From Lactobacillus equicursoris DSM 19284 = JCM 14600 = CIP 110162 (GTDB lineage Bacteria > Bacillota > Bacilli > Lactobacillales > Lactobacillaceae): a stretch of DNA of 53,350 nt. The position numbers and the translations under genes were made by a program. Each line of letters starts with the position of its first letter. Within the stretch, counting starts at the first letter, position 1. The notes below the pieces were generated by a model that did no database searches, was not told the origin of the DNA, and was given only the letters and a program-made list of their open reading frames with translations. Positions 26,767-35,987 of the stretch are shown here, one piece after another. The DNA lies in assembly GCF_001434815.1 (NCBI RefSeq), contig NZ_AZDU01000007.1, positions 241 to 53,590 of the forward strand. Reading direction: 5' to 3'.

Positions 26767-28317
26767 ATGAGTATCTCATTAAATACCTGTATTTTAATCT
26801 TAAAGGAACATCACTTGCTTAAGTCAAGCGCGATCCAAGACACGGTCCAAACCAGAATGGAAGCCGTCTCTTACGACTCCCGCGACGTGCAAAACAACAG
26901 CCTCTTCTTCTGCAAGGGTGCGGGCTTCCGGCCAACTTACCTGACCATGGCCAAGGAAAACGGCGCCATTGCCTACGTGGCTGAGCAGCCTTACCCAGAA
27001 GGCACGGGGATGCACGCCTTGATTGTGCGCAACGTGGCTAAGGCCATGGCTCTCTTGTCAGCAGCCTTTTACCGCTTCCCGCAAGACGACCTCTTCTTGG
27101 TCGGCTTTACCGGCACCAAGGGCAAGACCACGTCTGCTTACTTTTTGAAGGGGATGCTGGACCAGTTAAATGGCGGCAAGACCGCGCTCCTTTCTTCTGT
27201 CAACAATATTTTGGGGAGTGCGCCAGAAGACACCTTTAAGTCTAGCCTGACCACGCCAGAATCCCTGGACCTCTTCCGGGACATGCGCCGGGCTGTCGAC
27301 AACGGCATGACCCACATGGTCATGGAAGTTTCTTCTCAAGCTTATAAAAAGAACCGTGTCTTCGGTCTGACCTACGACTTGGGCTTTTTCTTAAATATCA
27401 GCCCAGACCACATCGGCGTCAACGAGCACCCGAACTTTGAAGACTACCTCCACTGCAAATTGCAGCTTTTGGTCAACTCCCGCAAGTGCATCATCAACGC
27501 TGAAACCGACCGCTTTAGCGACGTTTATGCAGCAGCAACGACCACGACCAACCCAGACAGCATCTACCTGTTTGCTAGAGACGGCTTTGAAATTCCGGGC
27601 CTGAAGCAGCCAATCGACTTCCGCTACAAGTCCATTGAAACTGACCTGGCGGAAACCAAGTTTAGCTTGACTACGGCCTCCAGCAAGGCGCGGAAGCTGC
27701 CAATTTCCGGTGAATACACCCTGCAGATGATCGGCGACTTTAATGAAACTAACGCAACTGGTGCCATCATCGGGGCAGGCTTAGCCGGCATGGACTACGA
27801 AAACTGCGCTAAGGGCATCCGCCACGTGACTATCCCAGGCCGGATGGAAACCGTTGTAACCAAGGACCACGGTCTGGTAGTGGTCGACTACGCCCACAAC
27901 AAGGCCTCAATGCTGGCCTTGATGAAATTCATGCGCCGGGAATTTGCCAACCCGCGTGTAATCGTGGTTGTTGGCGCCCCAGGCGACAAGGGGATTTCCC
28001 GTCGGCCAGGCTTTAGCGAAAGTCTGACTGCCGAAGCCGACAAGGCTTATTTGACGACGGATGACCCTGGTTTTGAAAACGCCCAAGACATCGCCGAAGA
28101 AATCGACAGTGGCATCGACCACTCCAAGTGCGAGACCGTGATCGAGCTCGACCGGGAAAAAGCGATCAAGGAAGCCATCCAAGAAGCCAAGACTGGCGAC
28201 GTGGTGCTCCTTTGCGGCAAGGGCGCTGACGCCTTCCAAAAGATCCGCGGCGTTGACACCCCATACGATGGCGACATCGTGGTGGCCCGCCGGGTGATCC
28301 AAGAATTAGAAAAGTAA
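26767..28317 (+). CDS. murE: UDP-MurNAc-tripeptide synthetase MurE (lysine type)
   Basis: A 516-residue Mur ligase with ATP loop GTKGKTT (116-122) and central and C-terminal Mur domains. Where DAP-adding enzymes have DNPR, this has DDPG (near residue 417), pointing to an L-Lys-type ligase. It adds the third residue of the stem peptide. ATG 26767 follows GTGAGG. The next gene, a racemase, starts 13 bp later. Confidence 0.85.
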   Translation: MSISLNTCILILKEHHLLKSSAIQDTVQTRMEAVSYDSRDVQNNSLFFCKGAGFRPTYLTMAKENGAIAYVAEQPYPEGTGMHALIVRNVAKAMALLSAAFYRFPQDDLFLVGFTGTKGKTTSAYFLKGMLDQLNGGKTALLSSVNNILGSAPEDTFKSSLTTPESLDLFRDMRRAVDNGMTHMVMEVSSQAYKKNRVFGLTYDLGFFLNISPDHIGVNEHPNFEDYLHCKLQLLVNSRKCIINAETDRFSDVYAAATTTTNPDSIYLFARDGFEIPGLKQPIDFRYKSIETDLAETKFSLTTASSKARKLPISGEYTLQMIGDFNETNATGAIIGAGLAGMDYENCAKGIRHVTIPGRMETVVTKDHGLVVVDYAHNKASMLALMKFMRREFANPRVIVVVGAPGDKGISRRPGFSESLTAEADKAYLTTDDPGFENAQDIAEEIDSGIDHSKCETVIELDREKAIKEAIQEAKTGDVVLLCGKGADAFQKIRGVDTPYDGDIVVARRVIQELEK

Positions 28318-28330
28318 GGATTGATATTTT

Positions 28331-29080
28331 TTGAAACATTTCTTTAGCATTATTGGTGGCATGGGGACCATTGCCACCGAGAGCTATGTCCGGCTGATCA
28401 ACCACCGGGTAAAGATCGAAAAGGACCAGGACTATTTGAACTATATCTTGGTCAACGATGCTGAGGTTCCGGACCGGACGTCCTACATCATGGACCACAG
28501 TAAGCCTAACTTTTTCTACGATCTGAAAGAAGATGTTTTGGGGCAAGCCCAGCTGAAGCCGGACTTCATGGTGATGCCGTGTAACACCGCCCACTACTTT
28601 TATGATGATTTGGCCGCTTTGACCGATATTCCTTTTTTACACATGATGCGCATCGCGGTGCATCAGTTTGTGGACCAGTATCCCGATGAAAAAAAGATCG
28701 GCTTGATTGCGACGGAAGGGTCGATTTTTGACCACTTGTATGAAGACGAGATCCACCGGGCTGGTCGGGAAGTTGAATTCGGCGGGCCGGAGATCCAGCC
28801 GATGGTGACCGAGCTGATTTACCGGGACATCAAGGAAAAAGGCGAAGTCGACGGCGACCTCTACCATGAAATCCTGCGCAAGATGCACGACGACTACGGT
28901 TGCAACGTTGTGCTGTTGGGCTGCACGGAATTGTCCCTGGCTCAGGAAAAAGCGCCGGACCACCCGTACCACGTGATTGATCCGCAGTCGATCCTGGCTG
29001 ACGTAACGATTAAGCTAGCTCTGCAGATCCGCGCCGGCGCGGACCCGAAGGCCGCTTGCCAAAAATATTTATTTGATTAG
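28331..29080 (+). CDS. racD: Aspartate/glutamate racemase family (probable aspartate racemase)
   Basis: A 249-residue protein with the two catalytic cysteines of the family, in MPCNTAHYFYDD (about 86) and LLGCTELSLA (about 197), and an opening GGMGTIAT typical of aspartate racemases. The TTG start follows AAGGA. Next to murE it probably provides D-Asp for the L-Lys-D-Asp interpeptide bridge; glutamate racemase activity cannot be excluded. Confidence 0.8.
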   Translation: MKHFFSIIGGMGTIATESYVRLINHRVKIEKDQDYLNYILVNDAEVPDRTSYIMDHSKPNFFYDLKEDVLGQAQLKPDFMVMPCNTAHYFYDDLAALTDIPFLHMMRIAVHQFVDQYPDEKKIGLIATEGSIFDHLYEDEIHRAGREVEFGGPEIQPMVTELIYRDIKEKGEVDGDLYHEILRKMHDDYGCNVVLLGCTELSLAQEKAPDHPYHVIDPQSILADVTIKLALQIRAGADPKAACQKYLFD

Positions 29081-29086
29081 TTATGT

Positions 29087-29117
29087 AAGACCGAGGCGTT
29101 GCCTCGGTCTTTTTTTG
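29087..29117 (+). terminator. Terminator after the racemase gene
   Basis: AAGACCGAGGC-GTT-GCCTCGGTCTT followed by a T run. Array C starts 87 bp later. Confidence 0.9.
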
Positions 29118-29203
29118 ATGCGTGTGTGGCGGTGTTGGTGCGGTCGGCGTTGCGTCGCTGCGCAGCCGGTGTGTGTGGGTTGCGTGGCGCGTGGCCGGAT
29201 TCG

Positions 29204-30330
29204 CCCCCAAAGTATGTCAACCGCGCTAGATTTAGGCTGGATTCGCCCCCAAAGTATGTCAACCGGTCTGGATTTTGGTGAAATTCGCCCCCAAAGTATG
29301 TTAACCGGTCTGGATTTCGGTGAAATTCGCCCCCAAAGTATGTCAACCGGTCTGGATTTTGTCGAAATTCGCCCCCGAAGTATGTCAACCGGTCTGATTT
29401 TAGGCGGATTTCGCCCCCAAAGTATGTCAACCGCGCTGGATTTCAGTGAAATTTGCCCCCGAAGTATGTCAACCTGTCTGGATTTCGGTGAAATTCGCCC
29501 CCAAAGTATGTCAACCTGTCTGGATTTCGGTGAAATTCGCCCCCAAAGTATGTCAACCGGTCTGGATTTCGGTGAAATTCGCCCCCAAAGTATGTTAACC
29601 GGTCTGGATTTTGGTGAAATTTGCCCCCAAAGTATGTTAACCGGTCTGGATTTTGGTGAAATTTGCCCCCGAAGTATGTCAACCGTTCTGGATTTTGGTG
29701 AAATTCGCCCCCAAAGTATGTCAACCAGGTTTGGTTGAGTCAACTTGGGGGCGGAATTCTGGCAAAAGTGGTCCGGTTGAGTCAATTCGGGGGCGAAATT
29801 TCGTAAAAAGTAGTCCGGTTGAGTCAACTCGGGGGCGAAATTTCGTAAAAAGTAGTCCGGTTGAGTCAACTCGGGGTCAAATTTTAAGAAAAAGTAGTCC
29901 GGTTGAGTCAACTTGGGGGCGAAATTTCAGAAAAAGTAGTCCGGTTGAGTCAACTTGGGGGCGAAATTTCGTAAAAAGTAGTCCGGTTGAGTCAACTCGG
30001 GGGCAAATTTTTAGAAAAAGTAGTCCGGTTGAGTCAACTCGGGGGCGAAATTTCGGAAAAAGTAGTCCGGTTGAGTCAATTCGGGGGCGGAATTCTGGCA
30101 AAAGTGGTCCGGTTGGGTCAACTCGGGGGCAAATTTTAAGAAAAAGTAGTCCGGTTGAGTCAACTCGGGGTCAAATTTTAAGAAAAAGTAGTCCGGTTGA
30201 GTCAACTCGGGGGCGAAATTTCGGCAAAAGTGGTCCGGTTGAATCAATTTGGGGGCGAAATTCCTGGAAAAAGCAGTCCGGTTGAGTCAACTTGGGGGCG
30301 AAATTTTAGAAAAAGCAGTCCGGTTGGGTA
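29204..30330. repeat. Array C: bipolar 42-bp repeat array
   Basis: Thirteen left-pointing units start at 29204 and every 42 bp to 29708. Fifteen right-pointing units start at 29733 and every 42 bp to 30237, then 30280 and 30322 after one inserted base; the last is cut short. Left cores are GCCCCCAAAGTATGTCAACC; right cores are GGTTGAGTCAACTCGGGGGC. Many left spacers are dyads of the form ATTTC-GGT-GAAAT. Open frames of up to 276 codons cross it on both strands but have no ribosome sites. It sits between two plus-strand transcription units. Confidence 0.95.
29721..29738. repeat. Central dyad of array C
   Basis: TCAACC-AGGTTT-GGTTGA at the orientation switch; flanking units start at 29708 and 29733, 25 bp apart. 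Confidence 0.9.
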
Positions 30331-30613
30331 AGTTCATGTGTCCCGCACCAACATTGCAACGATGCCCTACACCAGATCCATACCTAACAAGCTCCCGACA
30401 GCACACACTTCTATGAAAGCGGTCACCGCGTCCATCCAAATCAGTCAAAAACAATCACGGCCGAGCCACACCAGCCAACCACCCCGCACCACCTACTTAA
30501 AAAGCGAAACAAATCCCCCATAAAAAGCTAATAAAACCAAGCGTGGCACCCAACTAAACCCCTTCCCATCGCCTGAAAAGATTAAATTCTAATTTCACAG
30601 AATTTCATGCACA
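30331..30613. other. Intergenic stretch after array C
   Basis: About 280 bp without a convincing gene; a short open frame at 30338-30523 has no ribosome site. The only motif noticed is TGAAAGCGGTCACC (30414-30427), which matches the catabolite-response consensus TGWAANCGNTNNCA at all but the last position. It is far upstream of the fru promoter, so its role is doubtful. Confidence 0.4.
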
Positions 30614-30615
30614 AA

Positions 30616-30664
30616 TTTGACTGTTTTTGATTGCTTTTGACTGAGAAAGCCTTTACAATATTAT
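30616..30664 (+). promoter_or_regulatory. fruRKA promoter with three phased operator repeats
   Basis: TTGACT (30637-30642), 16 bp, then TATTAT (30659-30664). Three copies of TTTGAYTG start at 30616, 30626 and 30636, exactly one helical turn apart, and the last overlaps the -35 box. Direct repeats on one face of the helix are usual for DeoR-family repressors, so these are likely FruR sites. Confidence 0.65.
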
Positions 30665-30680
30665 ACGAGGTGAGACGAAG

Positions 30681-31430
30681 ATGCTGACGGAAGAAAGACA
30701 ACAACTAATTGCCCGCTATGTTGACGAACATCAAATCTGCCGGGTAGCAGAACTTTGCCAACTGACGTCATCATCTGAATCGACGATTAGACGCGATCTA
30801 AGCGAAATGGAAGACCAAGGCCGGCTCAAGCGGGTCCACGGCGGGGCTAGAAGCATCCAGACTTTTGGCCAGGACGTGGCGCAGAAAATTCGCTTTACCA
30901 TGAACCACGCCGACAAGGAAGCCATCGCCAAGAAGGCCGCCAGCAAGGTCCGCCCCCACGACTACCTTTTTCTAGACGCGGGGACGACCATTTACGAAAT
31001 GGTGCCCTTCTTAGCCAAGATTCCGGACCTCCACGTCGTGACGAACGGCATGGACACGGCGCTGGCGCTCACGGACGCAGGCATTTCCACCTGCATGCTG
31101 GGGGGCCGGGTCAAGGAAGAGACCCACGCGACCGTCGGCGTAACCACGGTGGCCAAGCTGAAGCAGCTGAACTTCAATTCAGCCTTCATCGGGGCTAATG
31201 CCTTGAGCCAACAAGGCTCCCTGACTACGCCCGACACGGAAGAGGCCGAAGTGAAGAAGACGGCCATCGCCCAGAGCCAGCACGCCTTCGTTTTGCTGGA
31301 TCGCAGCAAGATCAACGAAGTAACCTTTGCCGAATTTGCTAAAAGCGAAGAGGTCACCCTGATTTCCAAGCTAAAAAAGGAAGATCGGCAATATTTACCA
31401 GTAAATATTCAACTTGAGGAGGCTGAATAA
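30681..31430 (+). CDS. fruR: DeoR-family repressor of the fructose operon
   Basis: A 249-residue DeoR regulator with an N-terminal winged helix (about 6-60, SSESTIRRDLSEMEDQGRLKRVHGG) and a C-terminal DeoR sensor domain (LDAGTT and FIGANALS motifs). It probably senses fructose-1-phosphate. It is the first gene of fruRKA and would autoregulate through the repeats in its promoter. GAGGTGAG lies before the ATG. Confidence 0.9.
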   Translation: MLTEERQQLIARYVDEHQICRVAELCQLTSSSESTIRRDLSEMEDQGRLKRVHGGARSIQTFGQDVAQKIRFTMNHADKEAIAKKAASKVRPHDYLFLDAGTTIYEMVPFLAKIPDLHVVTNGMDTALALTDAGISTCMLGGRVKEETHATVGVTTVAKLKQLNFNSAFIGANALSQQGSLTTPDTEEAEVKKTAIAQSQHAFVLLDRSKINEVTFAEFAKSEEVTLISKLKKEDRQYLPVNIQLEEAE

Positions 31431-32344
31431 TGATTTATACCGTGACTGTTAACCCAGCCCTTGACTATGTTTTGCAATTGCCAGAAGTTAAGGATGGGGA
31501 AACCAATCGGTCAAATGATACGCAATTCTTAGCTGGGGGCAAGGGGATCAACGTTTCCCAAATCTTGAACCAGCTGGGAGTTGACAACACTGCCTGGGGC
31601 TTTGTCGGTGGCTTCACCGGCGAAGAACTCATTCGCCAATTGAATGTTAAAAAGATCAACAGCGACTTCGTCAGAATCAGCGACGACACCCGCGTGAACG
31701 TGAAGATCCACGCTCAAGAAGAAACGGAAATCAACGCTGCCGGTCCTGACATCACCGATCAAGAAGTTGCTGCCTTCAAGGCTCGTCTGGACGACTTAAA
31801 GGAAGGCGACGTGGTTGTCTTAAGCGGCAGCTTGGCACCAAGCCTGCCAACTGACTTCTACGAAAGCCTGCTTCCAGTAATCCGGGAAAAGGGCGCAGAA
31901 TTCGTTGTTGACACCACTGGCGAAGCCCTGCTCAGAACTCTGAAGTTTAATCCACTGGTAATCAAGCCTAACCACCACGAATTGGCCGACTTGTTTGGCA
32001 CCAGCTTTAACACGACTGCCGATATGCTGGAAGCTGCTAAAAAGCTTCTGGAAAAGGGCGCCCAAAACGTGATGATCTCCATGGCCGGCGAAGGGGCTTA
32101 CCTGGTAACCAAGGACCATGTCTACCACGCAAACGCAGCTAAGGGCACTGCCGTTAACTCAGTTGGCGCGGGCGACTCCATGATTGCCGGCTTCGTTGGA
32201 ACCTGGTTTGAAAGCCATGACCCAGCCGAAGCCTTGAGAGTCGGCAGTGCCTGCGGCGGGGCTACGGCCTTCACCGAAGACATCGCCGTTAAGAGCCAAA
32301 TCGACGCGGTTTTGCCACAAATTAAGATTGACACTGTTGAATAA
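31430..32344 (+). CDS. fruK: 1-Phosphofructokinase
   Basis: A 304-residue PfkB-family kinase with the N-terminal pattern NPALDYV, the PfkB signature GGKGINVSQILNQLG (about 38) and the C-terminal anion hole AVNSVGAGDSMIAGF with catalytic Asp. It phosphorylates fructose-1-phosphate to the 1,6-bisphosphate. The start overlaps the fruR stop by one base. A strong ribosome site (GAGGAGG) lies upstream. Confidence 0.95.
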   Translation: MIYTVTVNPALDYVLQLPEVKDGETNRSNDTQFLAGGKGINVSQILNQLGVDNTAWGFVGGFTGEELIRQLNVKKINSDFVRISDDTRVNVKIHAQEETEINAAGPDITDQEVAAFKARLDDLKEGDVVVLSGSLAPSLPTDFYESLLPVIREKGAEFVVDTTGEALLRTLKFNPLVIKPNHHELADLFGTSFNTTADMLEAAKKLLEKGAQNVMISMAGEGAYLVTKDHVYHANAAKGTAVNSVGAGDSMIAGFVGTWFESHDPAEALRVGSACGGATAFTEDIAVKSQIDAVLPQIKIDTVE

Positions 32345-32368
32345 AGTAAAGAGTGAGAGGAAAAGCTA

Positions 32369-34342
32369 ATGCGGATTAAGGATATTTTGAGCCCTGAATC
32401 CATGATTATGGATTTGAAGGCCACTACCAAGGAAGAAGCCATTAACGAAATGGCTGACCTAGAAGTCGCAACCGGCATTGTCAACAACAAGGAAAAGTTT
32501 GTTGAATCAATCTGGGCTAGAGAAAAGGAAGGCACTACTGGTATCGGCGAAGGCATCGCGATGCCACACGCTAGAAACGAATACATCAACAAGGCTAGAG
32601 TGCTTTTTGCCAAAAGTGAAAAGGGGATTGACTACGACTCACTCGATGGTCAACCAGTCCACCTCTTCTTCATGATCGCTGCTCCTGCCGGCGCTGACAA
32701 CACCCACTTGCAAGCCTTGGCAAAATTGAGCAGTCTCTTGATCAACCCTGACCTGGTTGCCAAGCTGAAGGGTGCTACTAAGCCTGAAGAAGTCATTGAC
32801 CTCTTCACCGAAGCTGAAGCTGCTAAGGACAAGGAAGACGCTGAACGTGAAGCCAAGCAAGCAGCCAAGAAGGCTGAAGCAGCTAAGGCTGACGACAGCG
32901 AAAAGCCATTGATCGTCGGCGTTACTGCCTGCATCAACGGGATTGCCCACACTTACATGGCTGAAGAAGCCCTGATCAAGGCCGGTGAAAAGCGCGGCGT
33001 TGAAGTGAGAATCGAAACCAACGGTTCTGAAGGCGTTAAGCACGAATTGACTCCTGACGAAATCAAGCGTGCTGTCGGCGTTGTCATTGCTTCTGACAAG
33101 CAAGTTAAGATGGCCCGCTTCGACGGCAAGGAACTGGTAAAGCACCCAGTTGTTGACGGGATCAACAAGCCAGACCAATTGATTGACGACATCTTGTCCG
33201 GCAAGGGCAGCGTTTACCACGCAGAAGCTGGTGAACAAACCGAAACTGCTTCAAGCGACGGCAGCGTTTGGTCAACCATCTACCGGCACCTGATGAGTGG
33301 TATCTCTCACATGTTGCCATTCGTTATCGGTGGTGGTATCTTGATGGCCATCTCCTTCCTGGTTGAACAATACATGGGCGGTGCGAAGAGCCCAGCCTTC
33401 ATCTTCTTGAACAGTGCTGGTAACTTGGCCTTCGCCTTCATGGTTCCAGTTTTGGCCGGCTACATCGCTGAATCAATCGGTGACCTGCCAGCCTTGATGC
33501 CTGGTTTCGTCGGCGGTTTCATGGCCTCCATCACCAACTCATCTCTGGGCGGCAGCTATGCTGTTAACGTTAACGTCAAGGCTGCTTCCCCAGCTGGGTT
33601 CTTAGGCGGGATCGCCATCGGTTTCATCGCTGGTTACCTGATCTTGGGCCTGAAGAAGCTGTTTGCTAACTTGCCTAAGAGCGTTGAAGGGATGAAGCCA
33701 ATGCTGCTTTACCCAATCTTTGGCTTGCTGCTTGTAGCGCTCATCATGTACTACATCGTCAACCCAATCTTTGGTGCCTTGAACGCTGTAATCACTGCCT
33801 TCTTGAACGGCATGGGTACTGGCAACCTGGTACTGTTGACCACGATCTTGGCCGGCATGATGAGTATCGACATGGGTGGTCCTTTCAACAAGGCTGCTTA
33901 CGTCTTCGCTTCTGGTGCTTTTGCTAACGACCCTAACTCTAAGACTGCCGCTATCTTGATGGCTGCCGTTATGGTCGGCGGGATGGTTGCCCCATTTGCA
34001 ACTGCCATCGCTACTACCTTCTTCAAGAACAAGTTTACTGAAGACGAACGCCGCGCCGGCGTTTCCAACTGGATCTTGGGCTTCTCCTTCATCACTGAAG
34101 GTGCCATCCCATTTGCCAGTGCTGACCCACTGCGCGTCATCACTTCCTCAATCATCGGTAGTGCTGTCGGCGGCTTCTTGGTAGGTCTCCTGCACGTTGG
34201 CGTTCCAGCCCCTCACGGTGGTTTCTGGGTTATCGCCCTGGCTTCCAACCCACTTGGCTACTTCTTAGCCGTAGCAGCCGGCTCAATCGTCGCTGCCTTG
34301 ATCTTGGGCTTCTGGAAAAAGCCAGTTTCAGAAAACAAGTAA
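32369..34342 (+). CDS. fruA: Fructose PTS permease EIIABC
   Basis: A 657-residue fusion in the order IIA (about 1-150, His67 in AMPHARNE), an alanine/lysine-rich linker (150-178), IIB (about 180-275, Cys188 in TACINGIAHTYMAEEAL) and IIC (about 300-650, some nine helices). It takes up fructose as fructose-1-phosphate for FruK. Full length for the family, intact active residues and strongly biased codons suggesting high expression. Confidence 0.95.
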   Translation: MRIKDILSPESMIMDLKATTKEEAINEMADLEVATGIVNNKEKFVESIWAREKEGTTGIGEGIAMPHARNEYINKARVLFAKSEKGIDYDSLDGQPVHLFFMIAAPAGADNTHLQALAKLSSLLINPDLVAKLKGATKPEEVIDLFTEAEAAKDKEDAEREAKQAAKKAEAAKADDSEKPLIVGVTACINGIAHTYMAEEALIKAGEKRGVEVRIETNGSEGVKHELTPDEIKRAVGVVIASDKQVKMARFDGKELVKHPVVDGINKPDQLIDDILSGKGSVYHAEAGEQTETASSDGSVWSTIYRHLMSGISHMLPFVIGGGILMAISFLVEQYMGGAKSPAFIFLNSAGNLAFAFMVPVLAGYIAESIGDLPALMPGFVGGFMASITNSSLGGSYAVNVNVKAASPAGFLGGIAIGFIAGYLILGLKKLFANLPKSVEGMKPMLLYPIFGLLLVALIMYYIVNPIFGALNAVITAFLNGMGTGNLVLLTTILAGMMSIDMGGPFNKAAYVFASGAFANDPNSKTAAILMAAVMVGGMVAPFATAIATTFFKNKFTEDERRAGVSNWILGFSFITEGAIPFASADPLRVITSSIIGSAVGGFLVGLLHVGVPAPHGGFWVIALASNPLGYFLAVAAGSIVAALILGFWKKPVSENK

Positions 34343-34379
34343 TTAATTTTTAACTACACTAACAACAATAACCGGAATC

Positions 34380-34408
34380 AGCGGAGACTAAGCAGTCTTC
34401 GCTTTTTT
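34380..34408 (+). terminator. Terminator of fruRKA
   Basis: AGCGGAGACT-AAGC-AGTCTTCGCT followed by T6. Confidence 0.85.
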
Positions 34409-34462
34409 CGTGCTTAAAAATGATAAACTAGACTTGTTGAGAAAAATTTGTTACACTCAAAT

Positions 34463-34489
34463 CTTACGAATTTGCTGACGATTTGTAAG
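34463..34489. promoter_or_regulatory. Inverted repeat before the HAD gene
   Basis: CTTACGAAT and ATTTGTAAG form 9-bp arms with one mismatch around a 9-bp loop, 41 bp before the start codon. It could be an operator or a leader hairpin; no promoter elements are clear. Confidence 0.3.
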
Positions 34490-34530
34490 TGAAAAATAAC
34501 CCAGAACTAACTTAGAAAGAAACGAAAAAT

Positions 34531-35325
34531 ATGATTAAATTAATGGCAACTGACATGGACGGGACTTGGCTGAATTCTAAAAAAGAATACGACCACGAAA
34601 AGTTCGAGCAGATCATGAAACTGGCTAAGGAACAAGGCGTCAAATTCGTGATCGCCAGCGGCAACCAGTACGAAAACCTGCTGACCCGCTTTCCTAAGGA
34701 ATACCTGAACCAGCTCTACTTTGTGGCGGAAAATGGGGCCTACGTCTTAAAGGGCCGGGAAATCCTGAACATCATTGACCTGAACCAAGAAGAATTAGAC
34801 ACCATCTGGCAGATCAAAAAAGAATACGATGACCAAAAGACCGTTTTGGCCGGGGTCAACAGCGCCTACACCCTGAAGCGGTATGGGGAAGACTTTATCA
34901 AGCACCTGCACCTTTTTTACGAAAAAATGACGGTGGTGGATGACTACAGCGAAGTGAACGACCGTATCTTCAAGTTCACCATTTCAACTGAGGTCGGCAA
35001 GGCCAGCGACATGGCCCGCCTGCTCAAGCAAAAGTACCCGAACCTGGACATGGTGGCTGGGTCTAACGCTGCCGTTGACATCAGCAGGGAAGGGATGAAC
35101 AAGGCGGTTGGGCTGAAGCTGCTCGGCCAGCGCTATGACATCAAGCGAAGCGAAATGGTGGCCTTTGGCGACGGCGGCAACGACGTGGCCATGCTGGAAT
35201 ATGCCGGCACCAGCTACGCAACAGCGACGGCTTTGCCTGAAGCCAAGCGCGCCGCCAATCACCTGATTGGGTCTAGCGACGAAAGTGCCGTCCAAGACAA
35301 GATGCTGGATTTGTTAAGTAGATAG
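34531..35325 (+). CDS. Cof-type HAD-superfamily phosphatase
   Basis: A 264-residue HAD hydrolase with motif I DMDGTWLN (residues 8-15), motif II ASGN, and motif III/IV VAFGDGGNDVAML (about 208), with a C2-type cap. Substrates of the family are sugar phosphates or cofactors; none can be assigned. It is followed after 8 bp by a metal ABC transporter, probably in the same transcript. Confidence 0.85.
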   Translation: MIKLMATDMDGTWLNSKKEYDHEKFEQIMKLAKEQGVKFVIASGNQYENLLTRFPKEYLNQLYFVAENGAYVLKGREILNIIDLNQEELDTIWQIKKEYDDQKTVLAGVNSAYTLKRYGEDFIKHLHLFYEKMTVVDDYSEVNDRIFKFTISTEVGKASDMARLLKQKYPNLDMVAGSNAAVDISREGMNKAVGLKLLGQRYDIKRSEMVAFGDGGNDVAMLEYAGTSYATATALPEAKRAANHLIGSSDESAVQDKMLDLLSR

Positions 35326-35333
35326 GAGAAGCT

Positions 35334-35987
35334 ATGAGCAAAGCTTTGCAAGTGGTCGACTTAAGCATGAAATTTGGCGACCAGGAGATTTTTAATAAGC
35401 TGAACTTCAGCCTGGAACAGGGCTCCATGACGGCGCTGCTCGGCCCCAACGGGGCAGGCAAGACCACCCTGGTCCGGATCTTGATGGGGATGCTGACGCC
35501 GACCAAGGGCTACTATGACCTGGCTGACGACGTCAAGGTCGGCTACGTGCCGCAGTTCCGCAACATCGACCCCGACTATCCCTTGTCCATCCGGTCTTTT
35601 ATTGAGCTGAACACGCCTTTTTTCAAGAGTCAAAAAGTTAAGGACCAGGTGAACCACATCCTGCAGGAAACCTACCTGAAGGGCTTGGCTGACATCCGGA
35701 TGGGGGAGGCCAGCGGCGGGCAAAAGCAGCGGGCCTACCTGGCCCAGGCCCTGCTTGATCAGCCCAACTTCATCATCTTAGACGAAGCCACGGCCAGCTT
35801 GGACCCTAAGGCTAAAGAAGAGCTGATGAACCTGATTGCCCACTTAAATGAAGAGCACAAGATGACGGTTTTGTTCGTGACCCACGACCTGGCCCTGGCC
35901 AAGCGCTACATGAAGGATTACTTGTACCTGAGCGGCGGCACGGTCCAGCAGGGGAAGATGGCAGATTTTAAGGAGAGGTTCAACTGA
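35334..35987 (+). CDS. Metal ABC transporter ATPase (ZnuC/MntB type)
   Basis: A 217-residue ATPase with Walker A GPNGAGKTT (about 35-43), a variant signature ASGGQKQR and Walker B FIILDEATASLD. With the following nine-helix permease it fits cluster-9 transporters for Zn, Mn or Fe. No solute-binding lipoprotein is in the window, so that partner is elsewhere. It overlaps the permease gene by one base. Confidence 0.8.
   Translation: MSKALQVVDLSMKFGDQEIFNKLNFSLEQGSMTALLGPNGAGKTTLVRILMGMLTPTKGYYDLADDVKVGYVPQFRNIDPDYPLSIRSFIELNTPFFKSQKVKDQVNHILQETYLKGLADIRMGEASGGQKQRAYLAQALLDQPNFIILDEATASLDPKAKEELMNLIAHLNEEHKMTVLFVTHDLALAKRYMKDYLYLSGGTVQQGKMADFKERFN

Noticed and set aside
29073-29911. Long repetitive open frames across the arrays on both strands (also 29-442, 13411-14213, 40131-41523, 47814-49299)
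   Set aside because: The 42-bp unit is a multiple of three, so any stop-free frame stays open. There are no ribosome sites, several frames are open at once, and starts recur with each unit.
29087-30330. Mobile element or IS remnant in array C
   Set aside because: No transposase fragment, terminal inverted repeat pair or target duplication is visible; repeats are tandem and phased.
30338-30523. 61-codon open frame after array C
   Set aside because: No ribosome site, unusual composition and no recognisable motif; it lies in a regulatory gap.
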